A stretch of 64,000 nucleotides of DNA from Cepaea nemoralis (taxonomy: Eukaryota > Mollusca > Gastropoda > Stylommatophora > Helicidae), in the NCBI GenBank assembly GCA_014155875.1, contig JACEFZ010001373.1:62001-126000 (forward strand), read 5' to 3'. Below, piece after piece: positions 41,717 to 53,561 of the stretch. The first letter of the stretch is position 1, and each line of letters begins with the position of its first letter. The notes under the pieces are model-generated. The model had not been told where the DNA came from. It saw only the letters and a program-made list of their open reading frames with translations, and did no database searches. Position numbers and translations under genes: made by a program.

Positions 41717-42880
41717 AAATGATGTAATCATTTTTTTTAATCAAGAGAATTAACCTGACACATAGCAGTGCAGACACAATGACTTTTATCGGACTAGCAA
41801 GATGTTATGGATACCTATCGATTACCCACAAAATAATAAAAAAAAATTAATATATAACGGGCACGCCCTCCAATCTACACACCAACGGTAGATGTCGTGT
41901 ATACAGCCCATGGGGAGGCTGTACTAACTAATCATAAAGATCAGTCCCTCATTTGTCCCTAAGGACAAGCGTCCTTCTCTAGGTCAAAACCTGGAGTAAG
42001 GGGACGTGAGGAATAAACAGGTACCAGTTGCATTTACTAGTGTCTTGTAACAATCTGTGCTATGTCAAGAATCTCAATCTCATTAAAGGGTAGGTGAGGT
42101 ATTAGTATTATGACGTCATAATTTTAGGCGTAATCGAGGTAAATGCTCCTTAGACACGTCATCATAAACCCTTTGTGTAGGTGTGGCAATAATGACCGAG
42201 TGACAATATCATATAACGGCGTATTTCATAATGTGGTGGCTATACTTGGCAATAGCGATCACAGTAAAATTGAAAACCTATGACTTATCATTAAGTACGC
42301 AATATAAACAATAATAATAAGAATATGTAACTACTTAACTTTATGAACTGAAATTATATAAACGAACATATATATATAATTCTATGCTACGCTTTAGCAA
42401 TAAATTAATAATTAATTAATGAAATGAATAATGTTACTCAAGTAGTGATCACAATGGTACAATTAATATTGACCTATGTCGTTTCGCGACGAAAACCGTG
42501 TCAATCCACGAAATAGCACTATACCTATCACTGTTTACCGCGAATATGCTGTAATAATATGACATAACATTATTTTAGAAATACAAACGATTTCCGATAA
42601 TCCAGAAATGTTCAGGTATAGTTCATCAATTACAGCGCACATGGTCAATCACACTCGATTGTGCAGTGTCACTTGTCATGGCGAACAATGTCCCTGCCAA
42701 AGAACGAATTAAACAAACCAAGTACATATCCGAATAACACTAATAAATTTCACATAATTCGCAATTTGTTGTTTTCAACAGTAATCTACCTGGGTGAATG
42801 TATGCAACATGTGTTAATCAGCCTAACGAAAATCCAAATACAAACGCAGACAATAAGTAAGAAAATATAACACACATAAT
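41717..42880. other. AT-rich interval between LTR segments, nothing recognised
   Basis: No frame longer than about 70 codons and no retroviral motif. If the flanking repeats are LTRs of one element, this is heavily decayed internal DNA or unrelated filler. A palindromic TTATGACGTCATAA lies near 42108-42122. Confidence 0.4.
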
Positions 42881-42892
42881 TTTTTTTTTTTT

Positions 42893-43040
42893 TTAGAGAC
42901 GACTAAGAAGATCTGCCAAATTATTGTCTTTGCCAGGAATGTGACAGATATCAAATTCATAGTCTTGTAACAGAAGTGACCATCTATGAATTCTGGAGTT
43001 CTTTGGATGACCAGATTTAAAGCATATGAAATGGTTACCG
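42893..43040 (-). pseudogene. Ty3/gypsy RNase H C-terminal fragment
   Basis: The minus strand encodes KSGHPKNSRIHRWSLLLQ, DYEFDICHIPGKDNNLADLL, then a stop and a run of A (T on the plus strand at 42881-42894). PGKDN..ADLLSR is the last RNase H motif with its catalytic Asp. It is fused directly to the LTR segment at 43039, with no leader, gag or RT between, so the element is internally deleted or retroposed. Confidence 0.78.
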
Positions 43041-43312
43041 TACGTTCTGTAGCGACACGTTGTAGCAAACCCTGTAATCTCTTCCTTCCCTGCTATCTCA
43101 GTCGCAGCCACTGTTTCATGTGCCAACACTATTCTCCCGCCAATATTTGCATTTCACGGCCAGCTAGTGCCTTCCCAATCAATGTCCTTTTTTGTTGATA
43201 ACTGACGTCACTCCTTTGTGTTCTTTATCAACAGTTTCTTGTGGTGTTTTCCTATATGATTATTCTACCGCCTTTTCCGATGACGTCATTATGTCTAAAC
43301 GCAATGTGGCAG
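43039..43312 (-). repeat. LTR segment (5' copy) of the degraded retroelement
   Basis: Direct repeat of 41422-41697 including both TGACGTCA sites (43203-43210 and 43281-43288). It is broken on its inner side, where RNase H coding sequence starts. Confidence 0.7.
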
Positions 43313-43653
43313 CCACCTTTATTTCCCAAGGCGTTTCTGGTACCCATCTTAGGCTAGAACAACTTGGGACATTTTAAAAAACAGACACGTAATCAGAGTG
43401 CTACTAGTACCATTACTATTGGGACTCTTTGCTGGCTGTTGAAGATGAAGACCGAGCATGTATGGGAATGTCTTGAGTTCTGTGATGTCGGTTCAAGTCA
43501 AGAAAAATCTGAGAATGAGATATTTTAAGTCTTCTGTGATTCGCAAAAGACCCAATGCTTGCACAAGAGGTCTTAAGGTGTAAAGAGATATATCTGGATC
43601 TTTAGGAACCCAAGGAATCAGACTGGTCAACCTACCGTGTTGTGTCCTAGTAT
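43313..43653. other. Unassigned spacer
   Basis: No repeat match or convincing frame. The minus-strand translation next to the LTR is open for a few tens of codons only. Confidence 0.4.
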
Positions 43654-43667
43654 ATATGCAGTCCACT

Positions 43668-43914
43668 TTTTTTTCCCCGCGTTACCATCCTGTTTCAGGA
43701 TATTGCGGTCAACGCCAGCATCTTTCAGCTGTATGTTGATTCCTAGGCTAGATTACGCTCATCAGCACGCCACAACTTTCTGAGCGTCCGGCTCCATACT
43801 CTCATAAGTCACTGGTGCAACTCGAACCGCTTCCAATTCTCGTGCACTCACGTCAACCACGAGAGTATTCAGGATTACGGAGAAAGCTGCTAACCCCTCG
43901 GCCAGGGAGCCGGC
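43668..43914 (-). mobile_element. SINE family A with perfect 14-bp target duplication
   Basis: 247 bp between two copies of ATATGCAGTCCACT (43654-43667 and 43915-43928). On the minus strand the tRNA-like head (A box TGGCCGAGGGG, B box GGTTCGAGTTG) starts next to one duplication, and the element ends in A-rich sequence. This copy defines the ends of family A and proves LINE-type retroposition. Confidence 0.88.
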
Positions 43915-44014
43915 ATATGCAGTCCACTAGTGGAAGAAATAGATTGGGACTTCTTGTACTTTATTTGATATGTTAATGTAGCTGGGACTAATAACTTGCA
44001 AGAGTGGAATCTAT

Positions 44015-44195
44015 GATCACTTGTTTGACGTGTTGCTGTGACAGTTTCATGTTGTATATTTAGCATGTTGTTGTGACAGTTTCATGTATGTTTAGCATGT
44101 TGTGACAGTTTCATGTATGTTTAGCATGTTGTGACAGTTTCATGTTGTATGTTTATGTGTTGTTGTGACAGTTTCATGTTGTATGATTGCTCGTG
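44015..44195. repeat. Short minisatellite (TGTGACAGTTTCATG units)
   Basis: About five units of TTGTGACAGTTTCATG followed by TATGTTTAGCATG, with period varying between about 28 and 36 bp. Confidence 0.85.
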
Positions 44196-44399
44196 TATGA
44201 CTAATATTATTGATATTAATAAAATCACTTTTCGTGTACCTGGGAAAATATGTTTTCTTTTGGCAGTTGTTTTCAGACGTAAATTGCCTTAAGCGCGTTG
44301 ATGTGTTGGTTAGGATGTTGAGGTGACAGTGGCATGAGTGCGGTTGGGTGAGGGTTCGATGTCAGCTCTTGTTCGCTATGGGAGGGAAAGACTGGCCTA

Positions 44400-45655
44400 C
44401 TACACCTTGTTGCACCCAGACCTGCAAAATGAGATGGTTCTAACAATTTAGTACCCACCCAGACCTGCAACATGAGATGGTTCTAACATTTTACCTATCC
44501 ACCCAGACCTATGAAATGTGGTGGTTCTAACATTTTAGTACGCACCCAGACCTACAAAATGTGGTGATTCTAACATTTTAGTACCCACCCAGACCTACAA
44601 AATGTGTTGGTTCTAACATTTTAGTACCCACCCAGTCCTACAAAATGTGGTGGTTCTAACATTTTACGTACCCACCCAGACCTACAAAATGTGGTGGTTG
44701 TAACATTTTAGTACCCACCCAGGCCTACAAAATGTGGTGGTGCTAACATTTTATGTACCCACCCAGGCCTACAAAATGTGATTCTAACATTTTACGTACC
44801 CACCCAGGCCTACAAAATGTGGTGGTGCTAACATTTTATGTACCCATCCAGGCCTACAAAATGTTGTGTTTCTAACATTTTAGTACCCACCCAGGCCTAC
44901 AAAATGTGGTGGTTCTAACATTTTATGTACCCACCCAGGCCTACAAAATGTGGTGTTTCTAACATTTTACGTCCCCACCAAGGCCTACAAAATGTGGTGA
45001 ATCTAACATTTTAGTAACCACCCAGGCCTACAAAATGGGGTTCTAACAATTTAGTACCCACCCAGACCTACAACATGTGGTGATTCTAACATTTTAGTAC
45101 CCACCCAGGCCTACAAAATGTTGTGGTGCTAACATTTTAGTACCCACCCAGGCCTACCAAATGTGGTGGTTCTAACATTTTATGTACCCACCCAGGCCTA
45201 CAAAATGTGGTGTTTCTAACATTTTACGTCCCCACCAAGGCCTACAAAATGTGGTGAATCTAACATTTTAGTAACCACCCAGGCCTACAAAATGGGGTTC
45301 TAACAATTTAGTACCCACCCAGACCTACAAAATGTGGTGATTCTAACATTTTAGTACCCACCCAGGCCTACAAAATGTTGTGGTGCTAACATTTTAGTAC
45401 CCACCCAGACCTACAAAGTGTGGTGATTCTAACATTTTAGTACCCACCCAGGCCTACAAAATGTGGTGATTCTAACATTTTAGTACCCACCCAGACCTAC
45501 AAAATGTGGTGATTCTAACATTTTAGTACCCACCCAGGCCTACAAAATGTGGTGGTTCTAACATTTTAGTACCCACCCAGGCCTACAAAATGTGGTGGTT
45601 CTAACATTTTAGTACCCACTCAACCTTACACAATGTGATGGTTCCAACACTTCAC
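44400..45655. repeat. 43-bp minisatellite, about 28 units
   Basis: Units read CTACAAAATGTGGTGGTTCT then AACATTTTAGTACCCACCCA and GGC, with 1-2 bp length variants. A higher-order duplication of about six units (257 bp) relates 44893 onward to 45150 onward, including shared variants such as GTCCCCACCAAGGCC. No coding capacity. Confidence 0.95.
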
Positions 45656-45714
45656 ATTTCTACAGCACATTACAGTTAGAGGACTTTGTTGAAAAAATGT
45701 TGTCTTAGTGGACC

Positions 45715-46110
45715 TCATCAGATGAGGCGCAGGTCAGCTGAACTGAATGGATAACAGCACTCACTCTCACACTTCCAATGTACTGATGCTAAGGTAGCTG
45801 GTTCAACCCCTACACCAGTCAGCTGAATTAAAATGTTGACTTCTCATCCTTGAATTGGGGACGTCAATTACAATTACCTCAGGAGTCGGAGTGGATTCGC
45901 TGGCTGGCGAGGGACACTAGTAATTGGGAAAGCTAATCCACACGCAAAAATCAGTCCAGTGTGGACTATTATCGAGTTGAAAGCGAGCAAACGGAACACA
46001 TTTTAAAAAATCAGATGAGACTTGGTTACCATTCTGAATGACACATTTCAAACTTTGTGAAGAAAGTACACGGAAAACCAAGAATTGACAGAAAAACAAA
46101 GTGAGACTGT
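45715..46110 (+). mobile_element. SINE family C, plus strand
   Basis: The head has TGAATGGATAACAGC and GCTGGTTCAACCCCTACACC (B box). A central core GAGTCGGAGTGGATTCGC, GGCGAGGGACACT and AAAGCTAATCCACACGC is shared with 1945-2190. A divergent 3' part follows to about 46110. It abuts LINE M. Confidence 0.6.
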
Positions 46111-46114
46111 CCTT

Positions 46115-47706
46115 TAAGAGACGAGTGAAAACCCAAGCTACTGCTACTAGCACTTCTCTTGGAATGCATCCTCAGTTTCTTGTGAGAGGTAGGTTGTCTG
46201 GTCTTCCATAGAGTAACGCTGCCTAAAGCCAGACTGCTGTGGCACAAGGATGTTTTCACTTTCAATGTACCACTGCAGTCTGTGATTGATGATGTGCTCC
46301 ATTGTTTTGCAGAGACAATTGGTGAGGCTAATTGGTCTGTAACGAGGCATTGGAACTGTCTTTCCCTGATTTTAGGAGAGGTATCATGATTGCTTCTCTC
46401 CAGGTTGTGGAACGCTGCCTTAGGTCCAGCAATTATTGAAGATCTGCAGCAGCTTTGCTTTGGCCATTATTCCTAGGATCTTGATCATTTCATTGGAGAT
46501 ACTGTCGGCTCCTGGTGATTTTCTCACTTTCAGTTTTGATATGGCTAGCACCAGTTCACTGATTGTGATCGGTGCCTCCAGCACTTCATGTACTATTTCA
46601 TTATGTCCTGTATGTTGCCATTTCTCTCGATTCTCTTGTTGTTTCTCTGGACTAATTTTGATATTGTTAACTTGCGCAAATAAGTCCACAAAATGGTCAG
46701 CTGCTTGCTTTTCTGTTAAGATATTTCCGTCTTTATGTTGTGAAATCTTTGAGTTTCTCCCTGTGCCCTCACCGTCTAGTTTTATTAGCTTCCACATCTT
46801 CCTTGTTTCTCTTTCACAGTTCATTGACTGCAGCTTTGCCCTTTGAAATTTAGCTTTTGAGTGCTGGTATTTATTGTGGTGCTCTTGGCTGGGTTTGCTG
46901 GCCTCTGCTTGCTTTCTACACACTTCCACATAGTTATGCAACTGTTCCAGTTCACTACTCCAGTAGGGTTTATAATGCTTACGAGCTCTTGGTACTGTTT
47001 CTCGTGCTGCCTGTAGTATGCATTTCCCAAAGTCTTCAACCACTTTAATTATGTCTTTCTCAGTATTAAGGTTTCTAACCAGTATGCTTGTGCGATGCTT
47101 GTACATTGCCCAGTCTGCTTCCTTGTAGTTCCACCTCGAAAGGGTGCTGCTTTCACTTACAAGCTCATTTTCTACAGTTAGAAAGACTGGCCGATGGTCA
47201 CTTCCACCAAATTGTTTCCGAACAATTTGTGTTATGTCCAACTCCATATCTGGTGAATTAAAAGCCACGTCAGTTGTAATTGTAGTGTGCCATGATTTAG
47301 AGTATAAGGTATGTGGGTCAGACGGCTTTCTCTGGTCCATGTGATCATAGCCCCAGCTCTGCCAGTGGCTGTTAAAATCGCCACACACAATCATTTTTTT
47401 CTTTTAATGGTAGTGTGTCCTGTGCCTGTGGGTAGTCATTTGGGCAGTAGTAGTTGATAAGATGTAGATCTGTATTGTCTGTCTTAAGTTTAAGTGTCTG
47501 ATACTCAGCCCCTTCCATGTAAACTTCAATTTGGGAAGCAGTGATGTTATTTTTTAACAAGGGTCAGTATCCCACCTTTTCATCTGTCCTTTCGGTCAGA
47601 TCGGTAACACTAGTAGCCTCTGATTTTGAAGGCTATGTTTTCATTGAGGTAAGTTTCTTGCAAGCAACATACAGTTACTTGTTCTTGCTTCAAGATGTTT
47701 TCTAGC

Positions 47707-47744
<38 letters not shown>

Positions 47745-47990
47745 GACTCGCTCCACATTCCAATGCATTATTTTTAGTCTTTCTTTGGTATGGCCAGACG
47801 CTCTATTCTCAGGTTCACTGGCTCCACAAGACATCTGAGAAGGACCTCCAGTCGTTTTGATTGGACCCTTTCGAGGCATACCGCCCGGTACTGCACCTGC
47901 CTGGGGTCCATAGCAGGTGAATATAACGTTTTGCAGTAATCAACATATTTCGTCACGTAATTGCGTGGCATCCTGATGTCTGTGGTGCGC
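46115..47990 (-). pseudogene. LINE M (relative of LINE N): leader, EN and RT N-terminus, decayed
   Basis: Reads from 47990 to 46115 on the minus strand. N-terminal MPRKGPIKTTGGPSQMSCGA resembles LINE N. EN begins IMHWNVERV, followed by a run of ten Asn from a (GTT)n expansion (47714-47744), then CCLQETYLNENIAFKIRGY. The 324-codon frame 47394-46420 has IVCGDFNSHWQSWGY, FGGSDHRPVFL, the linker and KVRKSPGADSISNEM. The last piece is PRYRPISLTNCLCKTMEHII and QQSGFRQRYSMEDQTTYLSQ, ending in EDAFQEKC before RT motif A. No RT core or RNase H remains. Confidence 0.82.
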
Positions 47991-48491
47991 ATCCTGGCTT
48001 GTTGCCTCCGTCTTTAGAACCTTTGCTGGAGTAGACTGTGGTCTCACTCGAGTTTAGATATGTGTGCACATACACATGTGTATGTGCATGTATGTACGTG
48101 CATACATATCTAGAGCATTCTGTTGTGTTTTTGCTTTACGGTGCCAGAGACTCACCGTCGCCCCTTTTCCTGTTAGTTATAACAGTTCCGCTACGTGAAG
48201 GTCAGGGGTTGGAGTTTTGCTGCCAGAGGTGATGAATGCATAAGACTTGGGGTATTTTGTGAGGTTGGGCGCTCATCTCAACTCTGCACCCCCAGCTATA
48301 TAACAGCAATTTGCAACAGCAATGGAGGTGGAGGAAATCAGTTCTGATGGCTATAAAACAAACAACAGAAGCATGTCGTAATTGTAATGGACTCAAAAAG
48401 TATGATGAGAAAGGTGAAGACAGGCATGATTTTGGCAGAGCAGACTTCCGTTCAACAATCAAAAATAAAGAACATCTGTTGGATTGTTTCT
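47991..48491. other. Unassigned; includes a purine-pyrimidine alternating stretch
   Basis: Around 48056-48112 GTGCACATACACATGTGTAT and similar alternate purine and pyrimidine for about 55 bp, a possible Z-forming tract. The rest shows no supported frame. Confidence 0.4.
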
Positions 48492-48870
48492 TCAGGACAT
48501 GCTGTTGTGGTGGGAGACGAGCAGGTTGATGGACTGGTTGGGTCTGCACACCTTGATGAGGTATATGTGCATGATAAGGCAGATGTGGTCCTTGTTTACT
48601 TCTATAGCACGTTCAATAACTGTTCGCAGCATATACACAGCATTTACTGTACCCTTTCCTTCTACAAACCCACATTGTTCTTCCCCTATTTCAGGTTGTA
48701 TTTTCTTCCTCACTCTTTGCATAATAATTCGTAGTAAAATCTTTGTGATGTGACTCATTATACTAATTGTTCTATGTTGATCACATTCCAAGGTTCCTGA
48801 TTTCTTTGGGATTGCAATAAATATAGAGTTACATAATCCAGAAGGTATATCTCCAGTATCATATAATGTG
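48492..48870 (-). pseudogene. RTE-like LINE RT N-terminal fragment
   Basis: The minus strand encodes IAIPKKSGTLECDQHRTISI, MSHITKILLRIIMQRVRKK and EQCGFVEGKGTVNAVYMLR, then VIERAIEVNKD. These are the fingers motifs of RTE-like RT, ending just before motif A. No other LINE part is adjacent. Confidence 0.75.
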
Positions 48871-48884
48871 TTCAGCAGTCACTC

Positions 48885-49165
48885 GATCACACATGGTTAA
48901 TTGCTACAACCAGACCACGTGCATACTGGCTAAAGCTGGTCAAAGATGGCGTCGCATCCGATCTTACGTGGTTAAATCCGGTCAAAGATGGCGGTGTTCC
49001 TGTCACATGCATAAGGACACAACCAGACCACGTGGGTCATAGTTACAGCCGACCAAATATGGCGTTGCAGCCTATCACATGTGTAGTAGTACATCCAAGA
49101 CATGGGTTCACTAGCTAAAATCAGTCAAAGATGGCCCTGCTTCCGGTCACACTGCATAAGGGTAC
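48885..49165. repeat. Degenerate minisatellite with GTCAAAGATGGC units
   Basis: About four units of roughly 70-80 bp, each with ACAACCAGACCACGTG-like sequence and GGTCAAAGATGGC. Unit boundaries are blurred by divergence. AAGATGGCGGT in the second unit resembles the YY1-type consensus. Confidence 0.65.
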
Positions 49166-50533
49166 AGCCAGTACACGAGATTAATGACTCAACGGCCAAA
49201 TGGGAAAAAGTGTCGGCCAAACACAGAAATATCTCAACCAAATTTATAAAAAAAAAAGGGGAAAGATTGAACAAGTAATGAAATAATAGATCGTCGAAAC
49301 TTATGAAAAGTAGGAACAATTGTTAACCAAATGGGAAAAATCTTGGCCAAGTAAGAAAATATGTTAACCAAATGGGAAAAATATTGACCAAGTAACGAAA
49401 TACATCGCCCAAACTTATGAAAAGTAGTAAACGTTGTCAACCAAATGTGAAAAAATTTTCGGCCGAATTTCAACCAAACATATAAATATATCAATCAAAT
49501 TTATAAAAAGTAGGATAAATGTGTTAACTAAATGTGAAAATTTTTGCCAAATTTAAACCAAACTCATAAGTATCTCAGCAAACGTATGAAAAGTAGGAAA
49601 ATATGTTAATCAACTGTGAAAAAGTTTGGTCAAATTTCAACCAAACTTATAAAAAGTAGGAAACTTTGTTAACCAAAGCGAAAAATATTGGCCAAACTTC
49701 ACCCAAACTTAAAAAAAGTAGGAAACTTTGTTAACCAAATGTGAATACTTTGGCCAAATGTCATCCAAACTTATAAATATCTCAACCAAACTTATGAAAA
49801 GAAGGAAAATTTGTTATCTAAATGTTAAAAAATATTAGCCAAAATTTCTGCCAAAATTATGAATATCACAACCAAACTTATGAAATGTGGGAAAATTTGT
49901 TGACCATGTGAGGAAAAACGTTGACCAGATGCAGAAATATATCGACCAAGTTTATGAAAATCTCGTCCAAACTTAGGAAAAGTAAGAATCTTTGTTAATC
50001 AAAGGTGAAAAATTATTGGCCAAGTATAGAAATTTCGATCTAAACTTATGAAACGGAGGAACATGTGTTGACCAAATGGGAACAAAATATCTCACGTTGT
50101 CATTTCACATCCTGCAATAGCGTCAAGTCTCCAACCAACCATCAGTATCTGTTATGAAGTCGACCTTTTCTTAAACCAACTTATGCCTTTTTGACCCCAT
50201 TGAATATCATCTATCTCATCTTCTAACCGACTTTTAACATTTCATGCCACTTAACACTAACACTCTCTTTGATCACACCACAACCAGTTTTCTGCTGACT
50301 GGGGAAATTTCCAACCTACTAGAGATAAACAACAGCTGTATTTCAGAAAATTAGAGGTATCTTATGTAATAAGTCACTATCGTTGAATGAAAAAGTTAAA
50401 TTTCAACAATAAAATTGTACAAAAATTAACAATTAAATTTCTCTTTATTATTTCCAAATTGAATGTTTCTTGTAGAAATTTAATTGTAAATCCGACCTAC
50501 TCCCTATGCCCCATGTGACATATCGCGGGAACT

Positions 50534-50537
<4 letters not shown>

Positions 50538-50622
<85 letters not shown>
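50538..50622. repeat. (CT)n microsatellite
   Basis: Shorter paralog of 1087-1191, followed by ACTATTCTCAAATATACC where copy 1 goes straight to CAAATATACC. Confidence 0.97.
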
Positions 50623-50625
<3 letters not shown>

Positions 50626-51061
50626 ATTCTCAAATATACCTTGCACATGTCCATGTACACTACTGTATGAATGTCTGTTGAGCAGTGTAGATGTATGTAT
50701 GTGCGCTCACACATATCAATCCACCCAGACTTTAGGACTCGCCTCACAATAACATAAAGGAGTACATAGTGTGAGTTTCGTTAGTATAACCATCATACTT
50801 GGGTGCACACTTCATTTCTCTTCAATATTCGTCCACTAGGGCCAACCCACTCACTGGCACCGACTCATGATTTGTAAGTACATCCACTGAGATTCCTCAG
50901 ATTCCATCCTCAGACAAATATCACAGGCTCCCGATCTACCTTCCTGCCTCGCCCCCTCCCCTTCTTTCAATGTACTACTTTCACTCCAGTACCTGGGATG
51001 CTCATTGAACCATTACACCCACTACCCCGTCATCATCCTACATCCCACTCCCTCGCTTGGG

Positions 51062-51121
51062 TATAAAAGAAGACCACGGTGACATTTGGGGATATACACA
51101 GCTCGGAATTCTGAGGTAAGT
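51062..51121 (+). promoter_or_regulatory. Candidate TATA promoter with splice donor, duplicate
   Basis: TATAAAAG at 51062-51069 and CTGAG/GTAAGT with the donor at 51116-51121. The segment from TATA box to donor is unchanged relative to 1626-1685, although flanking sequence has substitutions. Confidence 0.4.
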
Positions 51122-51369
51122 AGGAACGTTGTTTTCCAATTTTTCTTTTCTTTTCATTGCTTTCATTTTTTCATCTTTTCGTTCTTCTCATTCTGTCGTC
51201 ACGTCTTAATATAGTCACAGGAGATCTCCATGACTATATGTTGTGTTTTGTGTATGTGTTTGTTTGCTGATGAAATCTAATAGCCGCAACGTCCTGTATG
51301 TGTCGTAATTCTGTTATGTAAAGTTGCACTATTTTGTGTCATTTTATATTGTTTACATTTTCACAGCTT

Positions 51370-51632
51370 TACCGCAGTTCCACCAAATTTTATTCATATT
51401 GGACTGAAATTTGTGTGTGGATTAGCTTTCCCTAATAAGAGTGTCGCTCGCCATCTGGCGAACCCACTCCGACTTCAGAAGTACTTGTAATTTTCTTCCT
51501 CAAGTCAAGGACGGTAGGTCAACATTTTAGTCCAACTGTCCGGTGTAGGGGTTGAACCCCTTACCTCGGCATCAGTACACCGGATGTTCTTATCCATTCT
51601 TCCATGCTGACCTACACAGGAGGCTAATGAAA
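51370..51632 (-). mobile_element. SINE family C, duplicate of 1945-2190
   Basis: Same insertion inherited through the segmental duplication; the B-box-like GGTTCAACCCC is kept on the minus strand. Confidence 0.6.
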
Positions 51633-51639
51633 CTAGAAC

Positions 51640-51900
51640 ATTATATACAACAATAAGAAGGTCTTTGGTCATGTGATGAGAAAAGAAACATTTGAGAATA
51701 CCCGGCGACAACTGGAAAGATCAGTGAGAAAAGAGGTAGAAGAGTACCAAAAGAAATTACTCTGATATGTTGTGTATTGACTGAGACGGTGCAATGGAGA
51801 CATATCCTCATCAGAGTCGATTCAGAGCACAACGGAAAGAGATCAGGGGAAAGTCATGAACGCCAACCCCAGCTGACAAGGCACATGCTGGTGATGGCGA
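51640..51900 (+). pseudogene. Decayed 3' end of an RTE-like LINE, duplicate
   Basis: Paralog of 2205-2480 with a further 16-bp loss near 51660; FGHVMRKETFENTR is readable in one frame. No function. Confidence 0.5.
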
Positions 51901-52112
51901 TATCTACAAATTGTTTCATAAGTTTTGTGCAAAGAGAAAGATTTCCTTTTAAACTTGCGATTGCCGCGGGGATAACTGATGCTCCACTTTCGAACAGTAT
52001 GGCTATGTGATTTAAGAATTTCAACCAAAGTATAATTCATTGATTCACTTCATAAGTTGTATAACTATTCAGTATGTACCTGACGAGATGCAGCGAAATT
52101 TGCCAGGAAATA

Positions 52113-52364
52113 ATTCCCCCCCCCCCCCACCCCCCGCGTTTCCATCCTGTTTCAGGATATTGCGGTCAACACCAGCATCTTTCAGCTGTATGTTGATTCC
52201 TAGGCTAAATTACGCTCATCAGCACGCCACGACTTTCTGAGCGACCGGCTCCATACTCTCATAAGTCACTTTTGCGATTCAAACCACTGATAATTCTCGT
52301 CGCGTCACGTGACGAGAGTATTCGGGGTTAGCGGAGAAAGCTGCTAACCCCTCGGCCATGGAGA
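52113..52364 (-). mobile_element. SINE family A, private to segmental copy 2
   Basis: The head on the right reads TGGCCGAGGGGTTAGCAGC on the minus strand with B box GGTTTGAATCG. The left end is an unusual C-rich run (52118-52135). Copy 1 has the uninterrupted sequence at about 2690 (GGAAATAAATAGTCCAATAA), so insertion followed duplication. Confidence 0.85.
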
Positions 52365-53111
52365 GTCCAATAAATTCTTTATAGCTTCTAGGTTTTAATT
52401 CACTAAAGGATATTATTCTGGTGAATAACATTTTTAACATCACAATTCAGGTGGATATTATTCTGTTGTTTCGTAGTATCTTCCGCAATTTCATTACTCA
52501 GGGAACCGAAATTTACATTACGATACTTGTTTATTTTATTGTGTGCCATAGTTTAGTTTAGTTTAGTCGTTGGATCAACATCACGGCACACGGTTTAACC
52601 CATAAGTGCTCCGTTTTCCTCCTAACTCAAACCTGAGTCTGGAGAAACTAAGCTCAATGCACGAACTCCGATGCATCGGCGAGGATCCTGAAATACTCGT
52701 GTGCCATGTCCAAACTTACTTTTTGTCTGGCACTGAATCAGTTAAATTCAACTTGAAAACTGCACCTTACATTGTGTATTATGTTATTACTGTTAATGCC
52801 AATAATGCTAATTTCTTCACGCTATTTCTTTTGCTTGCTTGCTTTTGTTCGCTAGCTATGAACTCCAGCGCAAGGTCCTGTATGTCAGATGAAAACATCC
52901 TGTTGTCCAACATCAGTGTGATATCATACAGGACCTGAGGTTTGCGTGAGTATCCGTTGTCCCATGTCTGGCTTATTGGTGTGCAGACTGGTGGTTCCTC
53001 GCCATGAAGGCAGGTACTCTCCAGTTTCGGAAGAATCAGCGATCCTACTGACGTTAGCCAGAACCCCGAAGGGACCTGTTTCCCAGGACGCACCACTAGA
53101 ATGTGATAGTA

Positions 53112-53561
53112 CTGTGGTTCTCAACCGGTAGGGAATTTCCCCCCCCCCCCCTCTTGGGGGAATTTGAGGGTTTCCAGGGGGGGGGGGGGGATGCAGATCA
53201 TTTCAAGATCGCGTTAATACAAGAACCAATTACTTGATATTGCTTTTGCCTTCATACTTTACAGTTATGCACGTCTCATCCTTCTAAAATTCATCTTATA
53301 AAGTAAGTAGACCCACAGATCACGTTTTATGTGGATGTCTAAACCTGTTTTAACATATTTACCTTTCATTTTTACATATATGTGTAGGGGTGAGGGGATT
53401 TTTAGGTAGGAAATATGAAAGGGGGCGGGGGGGGGGGATTACGTTCTGAAAATATGATGAAGGGGGGCACAGGCCAAATTTTTGATAGGAATGGGGGGGG
53501 GGGTGACGTTCTGAAAATATGGTGAAGGGGGGCACGGGCCAAAAAAGGTTGAGAACCACTG
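53112..53561. mobile_element. hAT-type MITE, duplicate of 3806-4246
   Basis: Target duplication TGATAGTA at 53104-53111 and 53562-53569. Internal G/C homopolymers differ in length from copy 1. The left terminal repeat starts CTGTGG where copy 1 has CAGTGG. Confidence 0.92.

Noticed and set aside
44400..45655. CRISPR array
   Set aside because: Period is 43 bp with no unique spacers; the host is a eukaryote. It is a minisatellite.
45705..45735. Hammerhead-like CTGATGAGGTCC on the minus strand next to SINE C
   Set aside because: The short stem is followed by AAGACAAC instead of the required GAAAC, and stems I and III do not form.
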